From Zhengitettix transpicula (Eukaryota; Arthropoda; Insecta; Orthoptera; Tetrigidae): a DNA stretch of 64,000 bases. Location: the NCBI GenBank assembly GCA_037074705.1, contig CM073596.1, positions 14,564,501 through 14,628,500 of the forward strand. The letters run 5' to 3'. The notes under the pieces were generated by a model. The model did no database searches. It had not been told where the DNA came from and worked only from the letters and a program-made list of their open reading frames with translations. The translations under genes were made by a program, and so were the position numbers. Shown one piece after another: positions 11,305-23,736 of the stretch; within the stretch, counting starts at the first letter, position 1; every line of letters begins with the position of its first letter.

Positions 11305-12443
11305 TAATTGGTTTTCTAAATTCTGAAATATATGTATATTCATATTTAAAATAAACTATTCCGATGACGTAGCAAAATTGTTTTATTTGTTTATTTTAGT
11401 TCTCAAGTAAACCTAAAAATACGGTAAAATTTGGTATCGCACTCCGTCAACCCGGTGGTACAATCACTTGGCTCGGTGGTTAAATTTACTTTCAGCAGGC
11501 ACTCTCTATTATGAGGTTCACCGCATCTCGACTTAGCTGGGTGATTTTTGATCTGGGCGTTCCCTAAAATGTTCTCAGCTAATTGTCGGTGAACCTTTTA
11601 CCTCAGATAATGCGTTTCTTAGCGAGTTCGCTAATACGCTTTGGGGATTTTCCGCCGTTTTTCTACTTTCCTACCTAACCTAACCTACCCCATAAATTCC
11701 AAATTTAATTTTAAATTTAGCGTATAAAATCCCAATGCGACGTCATACATTACGTGGTGGGTAAATCACGATTGGAAAGATTTTGGGCTCATTTTAACCG
11801 TGTTTCTCTGAAGTAATTAAATGGATACAGTAACACTTCCTGAACGATCTTACTTTCGGTCTGTAATGAAATGTGTTTGATATATTCAATTACAATGTTG
11901 ATAACTAATAATTATTTATACGATTGCATTAGTTTTCTTCTAACTTCTTATAAAAAATTATTTGTTTTTCCTTTTATATAGCATATCGTTGTCCGCGTAT
12001 TGCTTCTGAAGTAATGTGTAACCCTAACCCTCCATATCTATAAGGTTCGTTGCCACCGTTGTTTTCCGGTTTCAGCCATGGTTTGTAGCGTTTAAAGCCG
12101 GGATTAAGAGTAAGTGGATTTCATGGAGCATCGCCTTCGGGGGCAATATCGCTCAAACGCAGGAGGGGGAGATCTTAAAGATTGCCCCTTAACTTTAACT
12201 CAAGGCCTAAGCAAACACTCTGGCAAAGTGAGGGGGAAGGACGAAAAAATTAGATGAACGGAATCTCGTAAAAATTCTCGTCGTCGGAAATTGATATCCC
12301 CTCCAGAGCACACGATGTGTGAGACCGTAAAATCTCTTCGAAGACAAGTGTAAGCTTACTACAACTCCGACAAACGTATTTTCCCCCAGGGAAAACAAAA
12401 TCGTTTTCCATTGTAATATTTAATCACAGATCCACCTTGGACT
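11305..12443. other. No gene seen
   Basis: Moderately AT-rich. A short CCTAA-like run near 11670-11690 resembles the insect telomere unit but has only two exact units. A GC-richer patch lies at about 12030-12200. No coding or RNA-gene signal was recognised. Confidence 0.45.
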
Positions 12444-12811
12444 GTTAAATTAAGTAATAATTTAATAACTGATAAACTGCGGTATTTTATTAATATTTAT
12501 TTTGAAAAAAAACTAATGGTGGGTGCCATATTAAGTAATATTTTAATTTTAAAGAAAATATGTAAAAATATACTATGTACAATTTTTCTACTTATGAGAT
12601 TTTTTTAATTAAAGAGAAAGTGTAATAAATTTTAAATCCTAAATAACATCAGAACAGTAAGACTACAATATAAGTTACACAACCCGTCAATCTGGCACCG
12701 TCGCTGATGGGTCAATCCGGAAACTTTAAGCATTAGAACAAATGGGACCATAAAAGTTCTGAACAGGACAGCTGCACCCGATATGAATAAATTGAATTCT
12801 GATTTAATAAA

Positions 12812-12865
<54 letters not shown>

Positions 12866-13235
12866 TTATTACTTAATTTAAAAACTGATAAAATGCGGTA
12901 TTTTATTAATATTTATTTTAAAAAAGTCTAATGGTGGGTGCCATATTAAGTAATATTTTAATTTTAAAGAAAATATGTAAAAATATACTATGTACAATTT
13001 TTCTACTTATGAGATTTTTTAATTATAGAGATAATGTAATAAATTTTAAATCCTAATAACATAAAAGCAGTAAGACTACAATCCAAGTCAATATAAGTTT
13101 CACAACCCGACAATCTGGCACCGTCACTGATGGGTCAATCCGGAAACTTTAAGCATTAGAACAAATGGGACCATAAAAGTTCTCAACAGGACAGCTGCAC
13201 CCGATATGAATAAATTGAATTTTGATTTAATAAAT
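12444..13235. repeat. Tandem duplication, about 415-bp period
   Basis: Unit 1 (about 12444-12816) and unit 2 (about 12860-13235) share a long near-identical run. Landmarks include CTAATGGTGGGTGCCATATT (12512 and 12929), TCTGGCACCGTC and GATGGGTCAATCCGG. Both end at GATTTAATAAATGCATATAT followed by TA repeats. The units differ by small indels and substitutions. A (TA)n tract separates them, suggesting that slippage or recombination in AT-rich DNA produced the duplication. Confidence 0.9.
12817..12859. repeat. (TA)n microsatellite
   Basis: Pure TA tract between the two 415-bp units. Confidence 0.9.
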
Positions 13236-13612
13236 GCATATATATATATATATGTATATTAATTATTAAATTATATATATGTATATTATTTATTAAATTA
13301 TATATATATGTATATTATTTATTAAATTATATATATATGTATATTATTTATTAAATTATATATTTATGTATATTATTTATTAAATTATATATATATGTAT
13401 ATTATTTATTAAATTATATATTTATGTATATTATTAAATTATATATATATATATATATATGTATATTATTTATTAAATTTTATATATATATATATGTATA
13501 TTATTTATTAAATTTTATATATATATATATGTATATTATTTATTAAATTATGTATATGTATATTATTTATTAAATTGTATATTTATGCATATTATTTATT
13601 AAATTATATATA
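13236..13612. repeat. AT-only minisatellite
   Basis: About 12 units of roughly 27-34 bp built on TATATATGTATATTATTTAT followed by TAAATTA. Length varies through the TA part of each unit. It starts at the end of the second 415-bp unit and stops just before a SINE, so it probably expanded from the TA tail of the duplicated unit. Confidence 0.9.
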
Positions 13613-13621
13613 AATTTTTTT

Positions 13622-13852
13622 CGCCGGCCTGCTGTAGTGTAGTGGCCAGCGTTATTGCCTCGCATCACAGAGGTCCCGGGTTCGAATCCCGGCATGTGCA
13701 TGTATGTTTGTGTTCGTCCTGGTCAAGAAAACTGGGGTTAAGGCTGTGGGAGAATCGACACTCTGACCAGGTGTCATGTAAGATGACAGTCTGGCAGCCA
13801 TCTCGTAGGTCAAGGCCCTTCACGGGCTGTCGAGCCAAGGAGTTAGTTAGTT
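13622..13852 (+). repeat. tRNA-derived SINE
   Basis: The 5' head is tRNA-like: an A-box-type TAGTGTAGTGGCCAGC at about 13635-13650 and an exact B box GGGTTCGAATCCC at 13678-13690, spaced as in a tRNA. These form an internal RNA polymerase III promoter. A tRNA-unrelated body follows (GTCATGTAAGATGACAGTCTG, then CAAGGCCCTTCACGGGC), ending with a short GTTA-type tail (GGAGTTAGTTAGTTA). The 74-codon frame at 13642-13866 is incidental. The body also occurs as a fragment at about 37640-37735. There is no full tRNA cloverleaf, so this is a SINE and not a tRNA gene. Confidence 0.85.
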
Positions 13853-15257
13853 ATATATATTTTTAACACTAGATAGGGTCTTTATTAATTAGATAAAGAA
13901 TTAGTCAATTAATATACATGATTTAGAGCCTTTATTATTTTACGTGTAATTCAATTAAGTTAAGAATAGCAATATAAGGTAAATATTTATAATTTTTTAA
14001 AAAAATAGTAGTATATTAGTAAATAACTTAGTATTACCTTTCCGTCAATTAAATTCTGAAAAATTGAATATATGAATAGGATAAGTCATGAATGTAATTT
14101 CAAAGAGCGACGTAAAGCATTCAATATCTGCTTTGAAGCGTAGCCATGTTGTAATAAAAATTTCTCAGGATTACGTCAAATTGTGCACACATTGAGCGGC
14201 GAATGCAGAAGAAACAATCGCAAACAGTCTGGAGTTGAAGGAAAAATTTCCGTTCCGCGGCTTCGTTTCCTTTTCTTCGTTTCTTTTGCTGCAAATTCTT
14301 CTCCGCAGCTGTCACAGGTTTTTCTTGTTTATTAGAAAACTTGAGAGAGCTTTGATCGATATTCGATTCGTCGTAGGTTCGTCCCGAAGTCGAGGATGCA
14401 GGGGAAAAGCAAAACAAGTTTGGCTCGTATGTCTGTCGATTGCTGAAGTTAGTAAGGCCGAACGTATCATACGCTAAGAAGGGTGTGCGTGTTCGTACGA
14501 GAACTCTCATAACTGATTATTGGAAGCTGTATGACAGAGATAATAATATAGGCCTATTTGAAGTAAACAGTTGATCGTAAATATTAGACTACGACTTTTT
14601 TTTATGAACTGGAAGATAATTTTAGGCCCACGGAAGGTAAATATAAAGGAATATTATAATATTAAATTACAGAATTATTCGTTTTATCTTCTTCACGTAT
14701 ATTCATATCTTCACTTTGTTCTTATATGTTTATTATATGCAATTATGTTTATTACCCCTGAGAATTTTGGTTATTCAATTACTGCTGTAGTTCGTCTCAT
14801 ATTGCCATTATTATTCCAGGCGTTTATTTATATTCAATAGACTCAATTGCTTCATTTTATTGCATACTGAAGACCGTATGGCAAAATTTTTGTCGTGCTC
14901 AGTTTATTTTAATTTAAAGAATATTTTATTCAGTTTCTCCGTTTCCCTGTGACGAAATGTGTCGGACTCGTTCTCTGTTTTTGTTTATCATTCAGTGGGA
15001 AAGGAATGTTTAGAACAGACGCCATAACCAGAAGACGTGTGTTGTGGAAAATAATTAGCGCATTTCGCAACTTGTTTGAACTCTTGTTAGAACGAGTCCG
15101 TTTTTAAACCCGACTTAGGTGATTTGTTTACCGAGTGAATACATCCTATGAGATCATCGTTCGGTCGGTAAGGAATTTTAAACAATAATAGCCCGGTGTA
15201 TGTTGTTTCGTTCACAATAATAATGGATCCGTTCCTCAATATAAAATGAAGTGATTC
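13853..15257. other. No gene seen
   Basis: AT-rich flanks around a more balanced stretch at about 14120-14510, open on both strands (129 codons minus at 14121-14510, 80 codons plus at 14235-14477). No domain was recognised in either frame. Confidence 0.45.
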
Positions 15258-15530
15258 ATGGTCTCAGGAAATCATCGTAGGTGTTTGGTATTAATCTTCG
15301 TAATCTCTAAGAATTATGAAATTACTATTCAGTATTTTAAGGGAATTGATATAACTTTAATCCAAGAACCAGTTTTAATACCAGTAATTTTTAGAAGCCT
15401 GGAAACACGCTTATGTAATTCTATTATTCCATTATTTATCTGTCTATCGGGAACTGATTCCGCTAAAAACAAAATGAAAGCAAAAGTCTTCCTGTTTCAC
15501 TTGTCAACTCCGGGTATTATTATGGAGTGA
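15258..15530 (+). pseudogene. Possible LINE endonuclease fragment
   Basis: A 90-codon frame contains GIDITLIQEP, followed by FRSLETRLCN. Non-LTR retrotransposon (LINE) endonucleases of the APE type have a similar N-terminal pattern: an I/V-D-I-x-L-I-Q-E-P strand carrying the catalytic Glu, then an (R)GL...N stretch. The rest of the frame does not obviously continue the fold, and no reverse transcriptase follows. If real, it is a short scrap of ORF2. Chance resemblance in AT-rich DNA remains possible. Confidence 0.3.
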
Positions 15531-15791
15531 CGCGGAAAGCACTCAGCTAATTGTCTGCCTCTTTCCTAATTAAATGGAAGTTCAAAGCTTGTTTTTTTTT
15601 CTTCGACATTTATCTGAATAAGACTTGGGTCGGAGCTACTGCTCCAAACGACATTGCAGAATTATACGAGTAAAGTTTCAGAAAGGGGAACGTTGTACCG
15701 TGTTGTAAATGTCGTCGAGTCCATTTAATTGTAATTAGTTTCAGTTGAAAAGCAAAGTGCGACGAAATAAGTAAATTATTAGGTGTAAGAT

Positions 15792-16062
15792 ACAGCAAAC
15801 TCCTCTCCCGCTATCGGAAGGGCGTGAGACAAGTACCCAATGCCCGACGTACCTGATGCAGATTTTTCTAGGGTTTTCCCTGCATTTCTTTAGGCGAATG
15901 CCAGGTAGGATCCTTAAAATATAGCCCGGGGGCCCTAGTTAACCCTTGCCTACCTTCCTCTACCCTTCCGCATCCCCCCTTTCAAATCCCTTCCTATGCT
16001 ATTAAAGGGGAGTTGCCAAACGTGGATTACCCTCATTTAGCCTGTTGTCTTAAAAAAAAAAA
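15792..16062 (+). repeat. RepA copy G, 5' truncated
   Basis: Starts at ACAGCAAACTCCTCTCCCGC and keeps the 3' half, with a tail of about 11 A after GTCTTA. The A-rich tail and its flank served as the insertion target of the next copy. Confidence 0.9.
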
Positions 16063-16072
16063 GATACATGAA

Positions 16073-16638
16073 GTCGGTAGGTCTGCGAGGGCTATTCTCT
16101 CGCAGGCAGTACCTGCGAGGGATGTTCTCTCGCAGACAGAACCTTTTAAGGGAGATACGAAGGGGCTACCTTTGGGCATGCCTTTTCCTCTCCGTTTTTG
16201 AACTAAATTTCCCACAAGCCGAGGCACCTCGACCTGTTTTGAGAGGTGCATGTTTCGGGGTCACAGACCTTGGGCATACGGTAAGAATTGTTCCGCTATT
16301 CCCATTGGAATAGTCAGCCAGCTGCTTCCTAAAATGGTCGATGCACGGAGAAGGTAATGCTGCGTCCCCACAGAAAACTCCTCTCCCGCTATCGGAAGGG
16401 CGTGGGACAAGTACCCAATGCCCAACCTACCTGATGTAGGTTTTTCTAGGGTTTTCCCTGCATTTCTTTTACGCGAATGCTGGGTAGGATCCTTAAACAA
16501 TAGCCCGGGGGCCCTAGTTAACCCTTGGCTACCTTCCTCCACCCTTCCGCATCCGTCCTTTCAAATCCCTTCCTATGCTATTAAAGGGGAGTTGCCGAAC
16601 GTGGATTACCCTCATGTAGCCTGCCCTAAAAAAAAAAA
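16073..16638 (+). repeat. RepA copy H, full length, nested beside copy G
   Basis: Complete copy with two palindromic hairpins at the 5' end and an A tail after TGTAGCCTGCCCT. It is flanked by a near-perfect direct repeat: AAAAAGATACATGAA before the element (about 16058-16072) and AAAAAGATAAATGAA after it (about 16634-16648). This is the target-site duplication expected of a retroposon inserted by target-primed reverse transcription. Confidence 0.9.
16081..16135. repeat. Two imperfect palindromes at the RepA 5' end
   Basis: Two adjacent hairpin units, CTGCGAGGG...TTCTCTCGCAG and CCTGCGAGGG...TTCTCTCGCAG, separated by 4-5 bases. They correspond to the perfect palindromes of copies C and K with a few unpaired changes near the loop. 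Confidence 0.85.
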
Positions 16639-16648
16639 GATAAATGAA

Positions 16649-18700
16649 ATTTAGACTTTTGCGTAGTACTTAGCTGCAAACAACTGCAAAGGCCTCTTCT
16701 ATTTTTACATCAAAGTGCAGTACGATTTCACTGTAATAATTTATTCTCATTAAATGTCCGCATTATTACCCATCATACAAGTTCGGCAAAAGAGGTTGGG
16801 ATTTAACAGACGAAGAACGCTGAGAATCTATTGAGATCAACTTGTATTTCGCATCATCTTTCCACAGATGGAAGTGACGCCCCGTACTGTTTTCTGGTGT
16901 TGGTTTATTGATGAAGAGGCGTCTAATTTCCTGCGTTGGAGGCACCATTTACGGCTGATAAAACCCGGCCCAGTGTCTTTCCCACTCCGTAACTGCAGTT
17001 AACCTAAGTTCATAACATGTCGCCTTTATTGTCACCGATAAACTTTCATAGAGTCGGAGTCCCCGAATAGCTTCCTTTCGCATAAAAGTTTCTCCTCTCC
17101 AGTTAATAAAACGCGTCCAGGAATATTGAATTGTCCTCCTTACAGTCTCCCAGTGTTTTTATCTTGAGATTTTCTTTTCACTGGTGTTTTTTTTTTCATT
17201 ATAGTCACTTATTTTTCTCTTTATGTTCTTGCGTTTAACGAATCCGCAACCTTTTCTTTTATGAATGTTTCACCATTCTCCTTTCACTTCGAAGGAAGAC
17301 TGAGTAAATGACTCTCATTCTATGGTAAAGACGAATAACGATAACGTACATTTTTAATGCAGTGTAATTATTTCACTCGTAATATTAATGGAATGATGTG
17401 AAACAATTATATAACTAATAATATTAATGAAATGATATGAAACAACTATATAACTAATATTTAACAGAATTATAACAAAAATACAACTATTGAAAATATA
17501 TTTACTTCCGCCAGAAATTAATTCAATCCTTTAAATATTATTTATAGAGCCTAAGCCGCAAATTGTTTAGTTCTCCAATTAATATTATTTTTATTATCTT
17601 ATTTATTTATTATCTCAATTGTTAACTGTTAATATTGTCTTGAAAATTTATAATAAATATATAATTTTTTTCTTCAATATGCATTAAGATGAAGCAATTA
17701 TTTATTATCTTAATGATTAACTGTTTAATATTGTCTCGGAAATTTTTTAAATATAGTAATATCGATGTAATGTAACCATTTCTGTGCAATAACATGTTTT
17801 GCGTAATTAGTATAAGGTGTTCTTTATTGGCACTAAAATTGTGCTTTTCTGATTCGAATGTGAATAGGTAAGTATTATTTATCCAAATAGAATTAATGAT
17901 CGGTTGGAAAAGTAAGAAAGCACATTTTTTTTAGAAGTCCCGTTCTTTATGATTTTGAATCCACTTGACATACAAGTCTTTGTAACCGTATCTTGAATAA
18001 TTTAATTTTTCTCCAAGAATAAGAAAATCTTAACTAAGCATCAGGCCTCAGTCCATGTTAAATATTTATGTGAAGCGTAGGGAAAAATTAATTGATACGG
18101 TGGTAGCCTGTGGTAAAACAGGTGAAACCTGTGTAGAAAATTATACAAATCTGCATTGATTGCCGTTTTAAGGCCTCGTATTTGCTGACCGGGCAGTCAT
18201 TATTTTATATGGCGTTCTTGGACTGACTTTGCGGTAGGAATACTATCTCTAGGTCCTTCACGAATATTATCATAAAATATGATAGCATGCGTTTCTTCCT
18301 TCGCTTCTATTTGCTTCCCCCTAGTGTCTCACCTGTATGAAGACGTCTCGTTCCATCGCTTCCTGCTTAAGACTCTCCTGGGGTTTCCGCCCGACCCCAT
18401 TGGCGTATGTAGTGGCTCTGTTGCGGATTCCCGCACGTGATCCCTAATGGGTCCCACAAGTACTATGGATAAAAGGGTACGCATGTGTGGAAACGATATC
18501 GCTCTCCGTTGGAAGTTTCCTGTTTCCGCTACTTTCTTTGCGTTATTCGTAGTATTCTCCTGTTGGGTATTACGCCTAGAACAATTCCATAAACAACTGA
18601 CGAGTTATTTTTATGTTAGTCCCTTAAATCATCAATTGTCATCATATTCGTCTTACAAAGTGATTCGACAACTCTCCAAAAATTTTTGTTGTAAGATTAT

Positions 18701-18703
<3 letters not shown>
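16649..18703. other. No gene seen
   Basis: AT-rich unique-looking DNA. The 17380-17720 segment contains repeated short phrases such as TAATATTAATG and ATTATCTTA(A/T)TT. The 144-codon frame at 18447-18881 reads into a (TA)n tract and shows no domain. Confidence 0.45.

Positions 18704-18745
<42 letters not shown>
18704..18745. repeat. (TA)n microsatellite
   Basis: Left-hand TA tract flanking the 1.85-kb T element. The other half of the presumed target is at 20599-20636. Confidence 0.92.
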
Positions 18746-18749
<4 letters not shown>

Positions 18750-20590
18750 AGTGATTACAAATGTGTGATTAAATATTTTATAATAAATTGTTTCTTTAAT
18801 TATTGGTGGCGTAACTTTGAACAGCATTGTTTGGCGCGCGAATTCAGAGACCATAATGGTTGTTTCGATGTATTGTTGTAGGGCTTGACCTTGGTAGTGC
18901 GAGTGAGAGTCTGAGGTGGTCGAATTCAGCAAAGTATGGACTCATCATCATCAATATTTTTATTAAAGATTTTCTACAGCAAAACTGAACTTGATCAAAC
19001 GTACGACAGTGGAAAGGCGTCTAAAGTGTTGAGAAGTGAGACGATAATAAAATCAGTGCTATGGCCTGTCAATGAAATTAGTGAAATCACGTGTGCAGAA
19101 AATAGAGCAGCTCTAAATAAATTATATGTAAGAAAAGGTTTCTTTAGTGAGCCTTTACGTAAATATTTTTTACCGCCAGATTTATATATTTTATTCAGAT
19201 TTCTAAACTTTTTGTTGTTGGAATAAAATTTTGATATTGTAAATTTACATTCATTTTGCGTTTGTAACTAGGTGATTTTTTCAGATCACTGTCTTTATTA
19301 GAGGCCTTATAAGCGGCCCTGAAATTTAGATTCTCATAAAAGCTGAGGCATTTACTTCAAAATATAAAATTTAAATTTAACGAAAATTAATTCTGTCAAA
19401 TAAATAATATTTGATATATTTGAAATATTTTGGTTTAATTTCAACTCCCTTCTAATAAAAAGTGTGTACTACATAATTTGTCTCCAACGTGGTCGAATTT
19501 TTGTTATTAAATTATTTTGAATATCACGATATATTGTAATACCCAGTTAAGAGGGACATGAATGTTGTTCTGATTTCATTAGATTTGTTTACCAACTCAG
19601 ACTGGGGATTCGTGAGTGGTTAGTATAAAAAAGGGATAATAATAAAATTTTAGAGAAGGGGAGGACGATAAATTGGGCGTTTATCGGCGCTTAGGTCTAA
19701 TGGTTGTGACCGACATATTGACGACTTAACCCTAAATGCATGATGACAGAAGTTTTATGGACATACAATTATATTAAAAGGAAATATTATTTTAATTGTA
19801 TTGAGTGGCTCTCGGAGCGTGAGAAAGGCAACAGATTGTGATGTTTGGCGAACGTGGAAACTCAAAAACTGTGGAAACAAGGGAATATTCTGGAGAGGGG
19901 AGAGCAGATAAAAAGACAGTTGTTGGACTGGAAACCTCAGAAAACGAGTTTGACAGGAGCAGTCAGACAGAGGGGAGAGAGCGTTGGTGGAGGTCCGCAG
20001 GGCCAAGTTAAAGTGGCCGAAACAATTTTATAAGTCAGTGGAATTGCATTCAGGAGAGAGCGTTTGTGGAGGCCAATTTAGGTGGCCGAGAGGAATCATC
20101 AGTCAGCAGTCATCAGCAGTCGGTAGGAGGTTCGTCGTGGAAATCTGTCTGTCAGCAGGGTTGAATGTTTGGAGGAAGTCGCTGTGAGAGTAATATCATC
20201 GAGAAGAGGTGGTTCCAAAAGCAAAGTGTGAGCGCAACCTGGTGCTCTTTAAGCCTGTATGAAGTGAGTGTGTGCTGGTATGCGAGAGATCCAAATTGCA
20301 TGGACCAGAGAGATTGTAAGTTTCTTTTTCTGTATTCATAGTTGTAAATTGTTAAATAAGGGTAAAGAGTCAGATTTCGTTTCATTTCGTTTTTCATTTA
20401 TTTTAACTGCATTGTTTAATTGTAAATTTTGTGTTCAGTTTCCGTATCAACCAAGTAAAAACCCTGGGGTACAGAGTCTGATTTATTAAAATGTATTCTA
20501 GATTAATAAAATTGTTTTGTTGATAAAATTTAATAACGTGTTTAATATAATTTCCTATAACCATAATTATCAATGAGCGCGGTATTACAA
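18746..20590 (-). mobile_element. T-family element T1, 1.85 kb, solo-LTR-like
   Basis: Bounded by (TA)n on both sides. The left end is TTGTAGTGATTAC and the right end GGTATTACAA. Trimming one base gives TG...CA ends, as in LTR retrotransposons, with an ATAT-type target. Reading the minus strand, the region after the TTGTAAT end has a CCCCAGGGTTTTTACTTGG phrase that resembles the CTCAGGGTC...ACTGGGTTTGATAA of the other T copies. It has no polymerase or transposase open frame. The frames at 18936-19226 and 19755-20187 match nothing I know, and the first is not frame-conserved in the related copy at 6419-7262. No primer-binding site or internal region adjoins, so it is a solo LTR or a non-autonomous TIR element. 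Confidence 0.65.
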
Positions 20591-20594
20591 TATA

Positions 20595-20598
<4 letters not shown>

Positions 20599-20636
<38 letters not shown>
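20599..20636. repeat. (TA)n microsatellite
   Basis: Right-hand TA tract of T1, joined to the element through TATAGACA. Confidence 0.92.
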
Positions 20637-20638
<2 letters not shown>

Positions 20639-23600
20639 CTCTACATCCTATAATTTAATTTGTAAAACGTTTCCAGAGTTTGGCCAATCTACTAATAGCA
20701 AATCAATTTTAATTTTTCATATATCTCATAATGCGGGTTTTCAATACGAAACACTCATTTTCTCTGAAACACTGTTTCAGGACAGTTAGTTTAATATTTT
20801 TTTTAGTTTGTATACATGAATTGCCGTTGTAAGATCCTTTGTAGTCTCAACGTTACGCCATCCTCAACCTTGAAGAATATTAGACAAGCTGAAAGACGAA
20901 TGTTGCAATTCGGAAAGCCGTCTCACTTGAAGAAGAATAAAGTAGCAACAAATTTGTTGCCCTTAAATTGTGAAAGTATATAACGTGACAGGATAACGGG
21001 GAATAATGAAATCACATGTAAAAAATAAAAATAAATATGAAAAATAAAAATTAATAGTTATAAACAGTACCATGAGGTTTGAAATTTTTGTTTAAAATTG
21101 ATAACGTTAATACTATGGGTATCGATAAACTCATTTCAAGCAGTGTATTATTTATAAGAAAATCATATTGTTCTATAATGAATATATTCAAATCTTATTA
21201 AATTATTTTGAGTGTAAGGAAGCGACTAGAAATTGACCTTGAATTCGAAAATGTTCATAAATGTAAATTTGAAATCCTAAAAATGGCGTTCACTGTAACC
21301 TGATTCATTTGGCACTAATTTAATTCTAAAATGAAATCCTTTCAGATACCATACAAATTATAAGTTGAGTTTCACAGGGGAGTAGAAAGAGATATTTTAA
21401 TATTGATATTTATATGATGTAGAATAACACAATAAATAAATTTAACAATGAAATGAATATAGATGAAACGTAGTGATATATTGTTATAATTTTATTCGTT
21501 GAATTGTCAATTTTTATACGTTTTCTGAGTATTTTGGATTTATTTAACGTCGTCGTAGAATTTGTTTCGAATAAATCATCCAGACAGAAATAAGATCTAG
21601 AAGTTATTTTTTAATATGCTCTACGACACCTCTTAGAACACCAGTATTATTTCATAACCAAATAATTTTTTTCATTCATTTTTAGACCTAGTAAACTAAT
21701 GTAGTATCGTATTAAAAAATTTTTAAAAGAGAGCAACTTCAGAATTTGGTTATTAAATCTAAAAAAAATACGTAATTTAATTTCAGAACTTCTGCTCTGC
21801 TTTTCATGCTTAATTTTCATCTACAAGTACATAGTTTGTTTTAAAAATAAGTATTTTAAAATGGCCTCTGAACAATGATATTTGTGAGAAGTTATCATCC
21901 GCTTTTATTGTCTGTGAGGAATGAGATATATCGAGTCAGTAACTTGCAGAGTGCGGTCACCTGGTTTGCTGGATCGTAGAAGTTCCCGTGGAAAAGAAAA
22001 GATCCGTCACTGCGACGAAAGGTTGCAGCACTGTCGTGCTAGAAATGACGTCATAAAATTCAGCAGTTGGAGGAGGAGAGGACGAACGGGAGACACGCCA
22101 AAAGAAGCGGCTGCCAAAGCGTGTCATAACCACGTCTTCAATGGAAAGCGAAACGATCGACGTAGTCTACGAGGTTATTGAGCTTATTATAAATGACAGG
22201 GGCTCGCCTTCGGCACTGCCACTGCCATTGAAATTTCGAAAAAGGGGTTGAGCCACTCTGATAGATGTAACACGAGTGATTTATTATCCTGTTTCCACAC
22301 AAATAAGGCACCATTTAGGGATATGCAGTTTGGCACGTCTGTTTCTAAAAAAAATCAGCTTTGTTCAAAAACATGGAAATTTATCGTAAAAACAGATTAA
22401 AACTCTAATTTCCTCTTGAGAAATTTGTAGCTCGAATTTATTTTTAAAATATTCGCTGCACAATACCTGGATTTACAAAACCATATTATTTTAAATGGGA
22501 CGACTATTTCACTTCGTTTAGCTGTGGACACCTATAAATAATTATTTAACTTCTCTCAATTCATAAATTTACTTGAACCGTTGTAAAAGCATTGGGTGTG
22601 TAAGAATAACCAACAGATAAAAACAATAAAAATTATTATTTTAAACGTAGTTTTTTTTTAACATTTTTTTGTATTTCGTAAATGAGGATCTGTATTTATG
22701 TCTTCTAGTCCAATTTTTGGCAGTTCTATAGATTTCGTGAAATTACGTTTAACTTCAATAAGTGAAGAAAACATATTTTAATTGTTGTAATAATGTTTCT
22801 TGTACATTGTGTTCTCTCTAAAGATCACTGTGATATAATTTAATATCTAAAGATTCTCTGAGTAAATTTGCAAATACAGTAATAAAACAGAAAAACGCCT
22901 TTAGCTCCTAAACGGCTTCAGCTAGCGACCTGCGGGTGACGTCATCGTCTTCAGCGGGAACGCTTCCATAGAATGAGACCCATAACTCACGCGAAAAGAC
23001 GCACTGTTGGCACCGGAGTGAAACCCGAGAACTCTTTATACAGCAAATACACCGGGAAAATGTTCGATCTTTGATCATACATTAATAATATTTGGCAGAA
23101 CGTAACGTTATTTTTCGGAAACCCTTCAGGTGCATATATAATTTGTTTTACAAATCTGAATTTAAAGTATTTATTAAAATATAAAGAAATAAAATTTTCC
23201 CCACAAAATTATATCTACAATTTTTATATCATTATATATGAGTGGAAAAAACTTAAGTGGTAACGTTTTTATTGTTCATTCAGGATGATTATAACAAAAC
23301 AGTTGAAAGCTTCCGACTAATTATTTCATGAAGTTAAAAACTTGGAGACTGCTTTTGATTTTTTCTACTCGTCAACAGCTCTTTTTACCATAATTATTAT
23401 ATATTTTCACCTGAAGACGTTCTGAAAAGGAACACGCCAATATTTTGTTAATGTGTTCGATGTTTCATTTTATTAAAATATATTTCTGACTGATTCGGCT
23501 TGGTTATTAATTTAAAATGACATTTTATTATTATGACTGTTAACTGACAACACTCTAAATAGTCCTACGATTTCTTCATGCTATCAATTTGCTTGTCTCT

Positions 23601-23683
23601 TGCTAAAATTTGATTCCTTAATTATACAATTTACTAACATATAAATATTTTTAAGTGTAACTATTTTACTAAATTAACACATA
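20637..23683. other. No gene seen; one hammerhead-like relic
   Basis: AT-rich with two GC-richer patches (about 21930-22250 and 22910-23045); neither gives a recognisable protein. At 23411-23433 there is CTGAAGA followed by GTTC-loop-GAAC, the first half of a Penelope-type hammerhead core, but the following GAAAC box is absent. Confidence 0.45.
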
Positions 23684-23711
23684 CCACTGTGAACAAAAAG
23701 TAAGGTGAATT
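23684..23711 (+). repeat. Mariner terminal inverted repeat, 3' side of gene
   Basis: Shares ACTGTGA-(A/T)-CAAAAAGTAAGG with the reverse complement of the other end. This is the transposase-binding end. Confidence 0.93.
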
Positions 23712-23736
23712 TATTTATAAAATATGAATTCTTTAT

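Noticed and set aside
11670..11690. CCTAA-type run resembling the insect telomere repeat
   Set aside because: Only two exact units with imperfect neighbours, and such runs occur by chance in AT-rich insect DNA.
18642..18932. Open frames with Tyr-Ile repeats at (TA)n tracts (also 34222-34422, 53942-54154)
   Set aside because: Translation of the dinucleotide repeat, not a protein.
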